From NCBI GenBank assembly GCA_964636895.1, contig CAZWUW010000062.1:1-17298 (forward strand): DNA of 17,298 bases. Direction: 5' to 3'. Positions 1 to 5,916 of this stretch are shown in pieces; position 1 is the first letter of the stretch; each line of letters begins with the position of its first letter. The notes under the pieces are model-generated. The model saw nothing but the letters and a program-made list of their open reading frames with translations. It made no database searches and was not told the DNA's origin. The position numbers and the translations under genes were made by a program. Origin of the DNA: CAZWUW01 sp964636895 (GTDB lineage Bacteria > Bacillota > Thermincolia > Thermincolales > CAZWUW01).

Positions 1-1011
1 AAACCGGTCCTTTTTAGCCGCTACCATCGGCTCCTCACACTCCAACTGGGCTAAAGCAGATTCCCCGGGGGCGAGTTCTTCCCGGTCCAGCAAAATAACC
101 CGCGCCAGTATTTCCGCAGTCCCTATATGAACCCGCACCCGGGCCCGATTGGTGAGGGGTTTTGGGGTTCCGGCCAGCAATTCCAAACGAACATCCAGCC
201 GGTGGGAAGGTTGTAACGTTCCGGGCGCTGCCAGAACATTGCCCCGAACAATTTCTTCCAATTCAAGACCAGCCAGGTTAATAGCCGTCCTTTGTCCCGG
301 CTCCGCCATCTCCACCTTACTGCCGTGCACCTGCAAAGAACGTATCCGCGCCGTCAGCCCCTGAGGCAGAATTTCTACCGTGGCTCCGCTACTGATTGAT
401 CCGCCGAGCAAAGTACCGGTTACCACCGTACCAAAGCCGGTAATGGAGAAAACCCGGTCAACTGCTAACCGGGGTTTTCCTGCAAACTCTCTGTTTGTAA
501 GACTTTGCGCAATCTTATCAATAAGCGCCGCGAGCTCACCAATACCTTCTCCGGTAACAGACGATACCGCCACCATGGGCGCGCCGGCAAAAACCGTGCC
601 CTGCACCGCCTCTTTAATTTCTTCAGCAACCATATCCAACCAGTCCGCCTCTACCAGGTCAGCTTTGGTAATCACCACCAGCCCGCAGGATACCTGCAAC
701 AGACTAATAATGTCCAGGTGCTCGGTGGTCTGCGGCATCACCCCTTCATCAGCGGCTATAACCAACAGTACCAGGTCCATGCCTCCCACACCGGCGAGCA
801 TGTTCTTGATAAACCGTTCATGCCCAGGCACATCAACAATCCCAGCCAAAACACCACTCGGCAGACGAAAAGGCGCAAAACCCAATTCAATGGAAATCCC
901 CCGCTCTTTTTCTTCTTTTAGCCGATCGGTTTCCTCACCGGTGAGTGCCTTAACCAGCATCGTTTTGCCGTGGTCCACGTGCCCGGCAGTACCGATAATA
1001 AAATGCTTCAT
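1..1011 (-). CDS. selB: Selenocysteine-specific elongation factor SelB, N-terminal part
   Basis: SelB is the GTP-binding translation factor that carries Sec-tRNA to in-frame UGA codons marked by a SECIS element. The visible 337 codons show the G1 motif GHVDHGKT (residues 10-17), the SelB-type stretch EEKERGISIELGF (about 35-47), G3 DVPGHERF and a G4 ITKAD in place of the EF-Tu NKCD. An EF-Tu-like domain 2 follows (DRVFSITGFGTVVTGTLL, from about 180), then the start of domain 3. The ATG at 1011 has a GGAGG about 10 bases upstream. The winged-helix C-terminal region that binds SECIS lies beyond the left edge, so the gene is cut by the window and not visibly truncated. No selA or tRNA-Sec is visible on the upstream side. 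Its presence implies that the organism makes selenoproteins. Identification is secure from the motifs. Confidence 0.96.
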   Translation of the reverse strand, partial: MKHFIIGTAGHVDHGKTMLVKALTGEETDRLKEEKERGISIELGFAPFRLPSGVLAGIVDVPGHERFIKNMLAGVGGMDLVLLVIAADEGVMPQTTEHLDIISLLQVSCGLVVITKADLVEADWLDMVAEEIKEAVQGTVFAGAPMVAVSSVTGEGIGELAALIDKIAQSLTNREFAGKPRLAVDRVFSITGFGTVVTGTLLGGSISSGATVEILPQGLTARIRSLQVHGSKVEMAEPGQRTAINLAGLELEEIVRGNVLAAPGTLQPSHRLDVRLELLAGTPKPLTNRARVRVHIGTAEILARVILLDREELAPGESALAQLECEEPMVAAKKDRF

Positions 1012-1047
1012 GGCAAACAGCCTCCAAACGGAAATTTAATATAGAAT

Positions 1048-1076
1048 ATTTTATCATTTTCTGGCAGTTAAGTAAA
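1048..1076 (-). promoter_or_regulatory. Candidate sigma-A promoter for selB
   Basis: On the minus strand TTTACT (1076-1071) and TAAAAT (1053-1048) are separated by 17 bases, about 37 bases upstream of the selB start. The -35 match is only 4 of 6. It lies in the T-rich stretch just after the terminator-like hairpin of the preceding gene, which supports selB having its own transcript. Confidence 0.4.
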
Positions 1077-1098
1077 ATAAAATACCGCAGCGCTGCGG
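1068..1098 (-). terminator. Weak intrinsic terminator after the transglutaminase-like gene
   Basis: CCGCAGCGCTGCGG at 1085-1098 is a perfect palindrome (5-bp stem, 4-base loop). On the minus strand a T-rich run, TATTTTATTTTAC, follows it. It lies 43 bases beyond the transglutaminase stop codon. The stem is short and the T run is interrupted, so termination may be partial. A second palindrome, ACAGCGCTGT, lies at 1111-1120 and shares the same core. Confidence 0.5.
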
Positions 1099-1140
1099 CT
1101 TTCTAAGCTCACAGCGCTGTTCATAATCCTGATTATTATT

Positions 1141-2061
1141 TTAGTATGCCGGTTGGGTTTCCCGGTGGGTCTGGTTAAATATTTCCGGAGATAGGTCAAA
1201 GTATTTGCGGCTAAACTGAGGTATGAACTTATCGCCTTTAACCTTACCAGCAGCCCAGGTGGCATCCATGCTAATCCACCGGCCACCGGCCTTGACTTCA
1301 TTCCAGGCATGTCCATACCACTTACCACCGCCGTTAGCTTCACCAATTACGGTTCTGGCTTCAAGGCCAATGGCCCTGGCTAAGGCAGTAATCAGATTTG
1401 AGTAATCACGGCATAAACCTTTTTTAATCTGCAAGGCCTTTACGGCACCTTCGTTATCATAGACTTTGTTGGCATTATACCTCTCGATATCGTAGCTGAT
1501 ATTTTTACTGACCCAGTCATGAATTGCCTTGACTTTATTATAATCGTCTTTGATCCCCGCAGTAATTTCACGAGCCTTATTAATTATTTCCTGATTGTCA
1601 CTTTCGATCCCCCAGGATGGCAACAAGTATCTGCCATCGCCTGCGCCAATGTTCTCCATTTGTGTCTTGGCCAGCCAGTCAAATTTCATTTCAGCCGGAT
1701 TTTCAGGATTGGGTTTGACCAGGTTAATTTCAACCTGATATGTTCCCTGACCAAACCTTAGGAACACCTTGCCTTCAATCGCGTTATTGTTAGCCGGATA
1801 ATAATAATATGTTTCATCATCATCTTTGGCCACCCGGATTAAAACTGCATTATATTTGGCATCAATCTGCCCCTGAAAACTAAAAGCGGTGTCTATTTGG
1901 TCATCAGCCGGCAAAGTAATTGAATTTGTATGCTCATAGTAGGGCTTGTACCAATTAACGGCAAGAGTTTTGGCTTCAGCCGGCATAGCCAAGAGCAGTA
2001 ATATCATCAAAGTACCGGCAACCAAGGTTTGAATTTTTTTTGGATACCGCATGTTTGCCAT
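1141..2061 (-). CDS. Secreted transglutaminase-like (papain-fold) protein under tandem riboswitch control
   Basis: This is a 306-residue exported protein of the transglutaminase-like superfamily (PF01841 type). These are papain-fold cysteine enzymes, mostly proteases in bacteria. A signal peptide spans residues 1-30: a basic start (MRYPKK), a hydrophobic core, then MPAEA before a likely cut ahead of Lys31. The catalytic triad is visible as Cys217 in KKGLCRDYS, His251 in YGHAWNEV and Asp266 in SMDATW. The helix before it (IHDWVSKNISYD) is also typical. The N-terminal 110 residues after the signal look beta-rich and are not recognised. The ATG at 2061 is chosen because GGAGG lies 8 bases upstream and the signal peptide follows. 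A longer frame upstream only reads through the riboswitch. No sortase or anchor motif is seen, so the protein is probably released or loosely bound. Its substrate is unknown. The c-di-GMP control suggests a role in adhesion or surface remodelling (inference). Confidence 0.88.
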   Translation of the reverse strand: MANMRYPKKIQTLVAGTLMILLLLAMPAEAKTLAVNWYKPYYEHTNSITLPADDQIDTAFSFQGQIDAKYNAVLIRVAKDDDETYYYYPANNNAIEGKVFLRFGQGTYQVEINLVKPNPENPAEMKFDWLAKTQMENIGAGDGRYLLPSWGIESDNQEIINKAREITAGIKDDYNKVKAIHDWVSKNISYDIERYNANKVYDNEGAVKALQIKKGLCRDYSNLITALARAIGLEARTVIGEANGGGKWYGHAWNEVKAGGRWISMDATWAAGKVKGDKFIPQFSRKYFDLSPEIFNQTHRETQPAY

Positions 2062-2069
2062 GACGGCAA

Positions 2070-2160
2070 CCTCCTTCGGTAACCCGGCTGTCTGGGTTAT
2101 TAAATACCAGACCCGCGGCTTTGCGTCCCCACCTCTCGATGGGTTTGCCATTATCGGGAG
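2070..2160 (-). promoter_or_regulatory. Gene-proximal GEMM-I (c-di-GMP-I) riboswitch overlapping the ribosome site
   Basis: The minus strand carries the class I cyclic-dinucleotide aptamer signature in order: GGCAAAC, a P2 hairpin CCCATC-GAGA-GGTGGG with a GNRA loop, ACGCAAAGCC, a P3 hairpin GTCTGG/CCAGAC, and GCCGGGTTACCGAAGG. The base matching Vc2 position 20 is G (2149), the usual c-di-GMP form. The 3' strand of P1 runs straight into GGAGG (2074-2070) of the downstream gene. CTCC at 2160-2157, on the 5' flank of P1, can pair with GGAG. Ligand-stabilised P1 could therefore hide the ribosome site, giving a translational OFF switch (inference). Confidence 0.9.
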
Positions 2161-2197
2161 CAATAAATGTGTTTGCCAACAAATATGTTATGCCAAT

Positions 2198-2232
2198 AAA
2201 AAAAGCCTGTCCCCGGGATGCGAGAACAGGCC
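2198..2232 (-). terminator. Intrinsic terminator between the two riboswitches
   Basis: On the minus strand GCCTGTTC (2231-2224) pairs with GGACAGGC (2212-2205), with one G-U pair, and is followed at once by seven T. It lies about 20 bases after the distal aptamer. The aptamer 3' flank contains ACAGG, which can pair with CCTGT of the first terminator arm, so an antiterminator is possible. This is the expected expression platform of the distal aptamer. Confidence 0.85.
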
Positions 2233-2251
2233 TATAAACAAACTTCCTGTG

Positions 2252-2338
2252 TTCTTCGGCAACCCGGCTGTCGCGGATTAATCCCGGACCCGTGGCTTTG
2301 CGTCCCCACCTCTCGATGAGTTTGCTATTATCGGAAAC
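2252..2338 (-). promoter_or_regulatory. Distal GEMM-I family riboswitch with A at the position-20 equivalent
   Basis: A second aptamer of the same class stands about 177 bases upstream of the first. Its first 47 bases, up to the CGGGTC of P3, differ from the other copy at only three positions, so the pair looks like a tandem duplication. It has the GAGA-capped P2, ACGCAAAGCC, a P3 of GTCCGG/CCG-C-GAC with one bulged C, and GCCGGGTTGCCGAAG. One difference is A instead of G at 2326, immediately before GCAAAC. That is the equivalent of Vc2 G20, which contacts a ligand guanine. A20 variants include the c-AMP-GMP-sensing subgroup described in Geobacter. UUGCC also replaces the usual UUACC. Ligand identity cannot be decided from sequence alone. 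Confidence 0.88.
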
Positions 2339-2371
2339 ATATATTATTTTCAACTATTATTTTCCATCTAC

Positions 2372-2400
2372 ATTATATAGCCGTTTTTTAAAAAAGGCAA
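2372..2400 (-). promoter_or_regulatory. Sigma-A promoter for the riboswitch-transglutaminase unit
   Basis: TTGCCT (2400-2395) and a perfect TATAAT (2377-2372) are separated by exactly 17 bases on the minus strand. The predicted start is about 2365, some 25-30 bases before the first aptamer. Spacing and hexamers are near consensus, and the layout fits a riboswitch leader. Confidence 0.75.
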
Positions 2401-2723
2401 GAGTTTTTGTTGAAATTTGTCAAAAAATTTTGATGGTGCTGCCCGGCAATTCCCGAGCTGCCAGAGCTGCCAGAGCTGCCTGGGCTGCCGGGGTCCGACG
2501 CAACCTGAGTGACTGTAACAAGAACTTTTGGTTTATTAGCAAAATGTGCTGTTATTTCAGCCGTACCAAATCCCACAGCGGTAACAGTCCCGTCCGTTGC
2601 AACGGTAGCAACGCTGGGATTATTGCTGGTTAAACGCACAACCGGTGCAGTAAGGCAAAGGGCACTTGGGTCAAAGTAAGCTCTTGTCACCCACGGATTT
2701 GGCGTGAAATAGCAATTTCCTCT
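2388..2723 (-). pseudogene. Fragment of a Big_2 (bacterial Ig-like) surface protein
   Basis: The open frame after a TGA at 2726-2724 encodes about 110 residues. The middle part, from VRLTSNNPSVATV through DGTVTAVGFGTAEITA to VLVTVTQ, matches the group 2 bacterial Ig-like domain found in adhesins and other cell-surface proteins. A Gly/Ser/Pro-rich run (SGSSGSSG) and a short unrelated tail follow. There is no signal peptide, no convincing start (the best is a GTG at 2690 without a ribosome site) and no anchor. It looks like the remnant of a larger protein. An ATG at 2727 in another frame begins MKRKLLF, signal-like, but stops after 18 codons, which is compatible with an old frameshift. Domain assignment is fairly good; status as pseudogene is inferred. 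Confidence 0.5.
2455..2489 (-). repeat. Nine-base tandem repeat encoding Gly/Ser-rich linker
   Basis: Four successive nine-base units on the plus strand (GAGCTGCCA, GAGCTGCCA, GAGCTGCCT, GGGCTGCCG) encode the SGSSGSSG-type linker of the Big_2 fragment. The first two are identical. Such linkers commonly join surface domains. Confidence 0.7.
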
Positions 2724-2799
2724 TCATATAATTCTACTTTATCTGTCCCAGGTAGTCTTTAAAGAAATTGCTTTCAGCCTGTTTATGCATATTTTCGTT

Positions 2800-3777
2800 C
2801 TACTTTTTATCCGGATTTCCCCGCTCCGTAATGTTCCGGTATATATCCTCCAGCCGCTGTTCCCTATCTACCGGTTGTTCATTTCCGGCCTCAGCCACCG
2901 CCGGCTGGCCGGCCTCATCTTCCGTAGCAGCCGCCTCAGCTTCCGTAGCAGCCGCATCATCTTCCGCAGCCGCTTCCCCAGCTTCCGTTGCTGCCGCCTC
3001 AGCTTCCGGCTTATCCGGTTCCTCGGGGAACGTACTGCCTTCCGCTTCGCTTTCCTCATGTAAACTTGCCCGCGGCTTGACAAAGCGAACAATCCAAATG
3101 CTTAGTTCATATAAAATATACATAGGCACAGCCATAGCTGCCTGGCTTATCAAGTCGGTAGTGGGCGTGGCAACTGCAGCAATAACGAAAATTATTAATA
3201 GCGCAAACTTCCTGTTTTGAGCCAGGAAGCGGTAATTCACCAAACCAATTTTGGCCAGGAAATACATAACCAAAGGTAGTTCGAACATCAGTCCGAAAGG
3301 CAGCAAAAACCAAAATATAAAAGTCAGATATTTGCTTAGGGATAACATCGGGGTTAAACCGTCGGTGGCGAACCCCAGGAAAAACTTGATGCCGTATTTA
3401 AAGACGGTGCTGTAGGCAAATATCACACCACCGGCAAAGAGCAGGATGGATAACGGTACCAGGATCAGCAGATAGCGTTTTTCGTGGGTTTGCAGCGCCG
3501 GTAAGACAAAGCTCCATACCTGCCAGAAAATAATCGGTGAAGCTAAAATAAACCCGGCTATAAATGAAATTTTCAGCTGGGCCATAAAAGCCTCGGTCAT
3601 AGCAATATAAACCAACTTCTGGTCCAGGGCATTAACAGGTGCCATCAGGATTGCCAGCAGCGGCTCCTTGTAAAACCACCCTACCACCGTAGCAGGTATC
3701 AATGAAATAATACTGACCAGCAAGACCCTCCGCAAATCCTCCAGGTGTTCGAGGATGGACATGGCCTTTTCACTCAT
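2800..3777 (-). CDS. tatC: Twin-arginine translocase subunit TatC with long acidic C-terminal tail
   Basis: TatC is the integral membrane receptor for twin-arginine signal peptides. The first 235 residues are a standard TatC. They hold the N-terminal motif HLEDLRR (11-17), six hydrophobic segments (about 18-35, 68-95, 102-124, 151-175, 190-207, 212-230), FELPLV in the fourth, and TPTTDLISQ before the last helix. The usual family length is 240-260 residues. Here about 90 further residues follow, very rich in Ala and Glu and built from a seven-residue repeat, ending in a charged helix-like segment (REQRLEDIYRNI). The ATG at 3777 has GGAGG about 10 bases upstream, and that site overlaps the tatA stop. 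It is the last gene of the menaquinone operon. The tail is predicted cytoplasmic; its role is unknown. Confidence 0.96.
   Translation of the reverse strand: MSEKAMSILEHLEDLRRVLLVSIISLIPATVVGWFYKEPLLAILMAPVNALDQKLVYIAMTEAFMAQLKISFIAGFILASPIIFWQVWSFVLPALQTHEKRYLLILVPLSILLFAGGVIFAYSTVFKYGIKFFLGFATDGLTPMLSLSKYLTFIFWFLLPFGLMFELPLVMYFLAKIGLVNYRFLAQNRKFALLIIFVIAAVATPTTDLISQAAMAVPMYILYELSIWIVRFVKPRASLHEESEAEGSTFPEEPDKPEAEAAATEAGEAAAEDDAAATEAEAAATEDEAGQPAVAEAGNEQPVDREQRLEDIYRNITERGNPDKK
2919..3010 (-). repeat. 21-base tandem repeat inside tatC
   Basis: Copies of a unit beginning CTTCCGTAGCAGCCGC (plus-strand sense) start at 2919, 2940, 2961, 2982 and 3003. The period is exactly 21 bases. The first two 16-base cores are identical and later ones are diverged. 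The repeat encodes a heptapeptide of the EAEAAAT type in the TatC tail. Because 21 is divisible by three, copy-number changes keep the frame. Confidence 0.85.
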
Positions 3778-3792
3778 AGAATTAAGCGCCTC

Positions 3793-3981
3793 CTACTTAG
3801 TGTTGTCATCATCCTCTGGCTTATTTTCATCTGACGTTTTTGCCGAGGACCTGAAATTGCGGATGGATTCACCCATAGCTTTACCTATATTGGGAAGTTT
3901 GCCCGGACCGAAAATAATCAAAACCACCACTAACACAATAATTAACTCCGGTATGCCGATAGGGAAAAAAAAACCAAACAT
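3793..3981 (-). CDS. tatA: Twin-arginine translocase subunit TatA
   Basis: This 62-residue protein is the pore-forming or membrane-weakening subunit of the Tat system, partner of the TatC encoded 15 bases downstream. It has the typical TatA layout: a short N-terminus with IPELIIVLVVVLIIF as the single membrane helix (about 10-24), the FGPGKLP hinge, an amphipathic helix (NIGKAMGESIRNFRSS) and a short charged tail (DENKPEDDD). The ATG at 3981 is chosen because AAGGGG lies 7 bases upstream. A TTG at 4002 would add seven residues without a ribosome site and does not fit the family. The codons after the start contain a run of nine T, a slippage-prone site. No separate tatB is visible, as usual for Firmicutes with TatA-TatC systems. 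Confidence 0.95.
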   Translation of the reverse strand: MFGFFFPIGIPELIIVLVVVLIIFGPGKLPNIGKAMGESIRNFRSSAKTSDENKPEDDDNTK

Positions 3982-4010
3982 GCCAAAACCCCTTTCTGCC
4001 AACTTAAGAA

Positions 4011-5084
4011 TTAATAATAATTTATTATATCATAAGCTGTATTGCGCTGAGCGGGTATCATCCCGGCAGCCTTGATACAGCTGATTATTTCATCCAGCGG
4101 CACCCGGTAACTGACTCCGGCGGCCCGTACCACATTTTCTTCCAGCATAGTGCCGCCAAAGTCGTTGGCACCGAAACTCAGGGAAACCTGAGCCATTTTG
4201 GCCCCCTGGGTCACCCAGGAAGCCTGCAGATTAGGCACATTATCCAGCATTAAACGGGCTACGGCCAGGGTTTTCAAGTAATCAAAGCCGGTGGCCGTTG
4301 CCCCACCCAGCTCTGTATTGACCGATTGAAAACTCCACGGAATAAAAGCCCGGAAACCGCCTGTTTCATCCTGGGCAGCCCTCACCCTGATTAAGTGCAG
4401 CACCCGTTCTTCAATAGTTTCCACACTGCCAAACATCATCGTGGCGGTAGTTTTCATCCCCAGCCGGTGAGCGGTGGTCATTACCCGCATCCAATCAGCC
4501 CAACCAATCTTATGCGGACTAATGTACTGCCGCACCCGGTCATCCAGTATTTCCGCCCCGCCGCCCGGGATGGAAGCCAACCCGACCGCCTGCAGCCGGC
4601 ACAGCACTTGATCTACAGTCAGCCCGGACTGGCGGGAAATATGTATGATTTCCGGCGGTGAAAAGGAATGAATATCTATATCAAACCGCGCTTTAATCGA
4701 TTTTATCAAATCCACATAATAATCCAGGCCCAGCCCGGGATGCAGGCCGCCTTGCATGAGGATTTGCGTGCCTCCGCAAGCTATGGTCTCTTCAATTTTG
4801 GCAAAAATCTCATCTTTGGTCAATACGTAAGCATCAGGGTCGGTTTCATGGCGATAAAAAGCGCAAAAACGGCACCTGGTCTGGCACACATTGGTATAAT
4901 TGATGTTCCGGTCAATTACAAAGGTCACAGTTTTTTTCGGGTGCAGCCGCTGCCGCACTAAATTCGCGGTCTGGCCGAGGGCCAGCAAATCATTACACTT
5001 TAAGAGGGCTACCCCGTCGGCAAAACTCAACCGTTGACCGGCCAGGGCTTTTTCCAGGACTTTAACTATGCCCACCGGCTTCAC
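4011..5084 (-). CDS. mqnC: Cyclic dehypoxanthine futalosine synthase MqnC
   Basis: MqnC is a radical SAM enzyme that cyclises dehypoxanthine futalosine in the futalosine route to menaquinone. The 357-residue protein has the radical SAM cluster motif CQTRCRFC (Cys67, 71, 74) after the family signature NINYTNV, then ILMQGGLHP, the SFSPPEI motif, the IPGGGAEIL loop and the C-terminal GAKMAQVSLSFGANDFGGT. These separate it from its paralogue MqnE, encoded two genes upstream. Length is normal. The start is a GTG with GGAG 8 bases before it, and it overlaps the end of mqnA by 23 bases, so translation is probably coupled. TatA follows after 29 bases. Assignment as MqnC and not MqnE is confident because both are present and differ at the diagnostic motifs. 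Confidence 0.95.
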   Translation of the reverse strand: MKPVGIVKVLEKALAGQRLSFADGVALLKCNDLLALGQTANLVRQRLHPKKTVTFVIDRNINYTNVCQTRCRFCAFYRHETDPDAYVLTKDEIFAKIEETIACGGTQILMQGGLHPGLGLDYYVDLIKSIKARFDIDIHSFSPPEIIHISRQSGLTVDQVLCRLQAVGLASIPGGGAEILDDRVRQYISPHKIGWADWMRVMTTAHRLGMKTTATMMFGSVETIEERVLHLIRVRAAQDETGGFRAFIPWSFQSVNTELGGATATGFDYLKTLAVARLMLDNVPNLQASWVTQGAKMAQVSLSFGANDFGGTMLEENVVRAAGVSYRVPLDEIISCIKAAGMIPAQRNTAYDIINYY

Positions 5085-5916
5085 CCCAAATCTCCGGTTT
5101 GACCCGTTCGTCTATCAATCCGCTTTTGTAAGCATAATCATAAAAAGTCATTAGCCCTTTGCATTGTTCGGGACCCAGTTCATATTCAATGACCTGGAAA
5201 TATCGGACCATCAAATCTTCCGGTAAACCGCTTTGCAGAGCGGCAATATTGACAATATGGCCGAGATCGGCGAGGCCGGATTTTTTGGCAGCCACCAGTT
5301 GGGCACTGATTTCCGGCACCTCGGCCGGCCGGCAGTCAATAAAGTCCCGGTTAATGACCCACAGGGCGTAAACCATCTTTTCACCGGTAAATTCCTTCCA
5401 GGCCGCACCCAAATCAGTCACATGCAGCGCACTTCCCTCCTGCCGGCACTGATGGTGAGCCAACAGCGCATCATCGCCGATTAACAATGCGGCATCCGCT
5501 TTTTTAAGCATGGTGTCCAGCTTCGGAGACATGGTGGCAAAACTGGTTTCCACCTGATAATAATGTTCCAGCAAAATTTTTAAAAGCGCCACGGATGTAG
5601 CCGAGGAACTGGGCAAAGCCACCCGGCGGCCTTCCAGTTCGGTGACCGGTACTTTGCTAAACAACAGGATACTCATCACATCCCCGTCAGCAGTAATGGA
5701 CAAATCAGGTAAAATCATGGCCCGCCGGTTATGGCGAGCGTATTCAATGGACGATATGGGGGTAACATCAAGATCACCTTTAATAAACAAACCATTGAGC
5801 TTCGTCGGTGCACCCTTAATAATTTTGGCTGCCAATGCCACCCTGCCCTCTATCAGCGGCTGGTATACAGGCAGGCAGTTAAGATAATCAACCTGGCCCA
5901 ACCGGAGCTTGCGCAC
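5062..5916 (-). CDS. mqnA: Chorismate dehydratase MqnA
   Basis: MqnA removes water from chorismate to give 3-enolpyruvylbenzoate, the first step of the futalosine menaquinone pathway. The 284-residue protein has the periplasmic-binding-protein-like fold typical of the family. Visible motifs are the N-terminal GQVDYLNCLPVYQPL, the loop DVTPISSIEYARH (about 50-62), LPSSSATSVALLKILL (about 100-115) and LIGDDALL (about 144-151). Length is usual. The GTG start overlaps the last base of the mqnE stop (TAGTG) and is preceded by GGAGG at about 8 bases, a clear translational coupling. The enzyme is cytoplasmic. MqnD has a related fold but different N-terminal motifs, and the VDYLNCLP motif argues for MqnA. 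Confidence 0.95.
   Translation of the reverse strand: MRKLRLGQVDYLNCLPVYQPLIEGRVALAAKIIKGAPTKLNGLFIKGDLDVTPISSIEYARHNRRAMILPDLSITADGDVMSILLFSKVPVTELEGRRVALPSSSATSVALLKILLEHYYQVETSFATMSPKLDTMLKKADAALLIGDDALLAHHQCRQEGSALHVTDLGAAWKEFTGEKMVYALWVINRDFIDCRPAEVPEISAQLVAAKKSGLADLGHIVNIAALQSGLPEDLMVRYFQVIEYELGPEQCKGLMTFYDYAYKSGLIDERVKPEIWGEAGGHS

Noticed and set aside
380..1039. Plus-strand open frame of 219 codons over selB
   Set aside because: It is antisense to a clear SelB GTPase and has a shadow composition rich in Ser, Thr and Pro.
1976..2353. Minus-strand open frame of 125 codons across the region upstream of the transglutaminase gene
   Set aside because: It reads through both riboswitch aptamers and the terminator. 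The apparent repeated peptide arises from the duplicated RNA element, not from a protein.
3982..4002. TTG start adding seven residues to TatA
   Set aside because: There is no ribosome site for it, and AAGGGG, correctly placed for the ATG at 3981, would lie inside the coding region.
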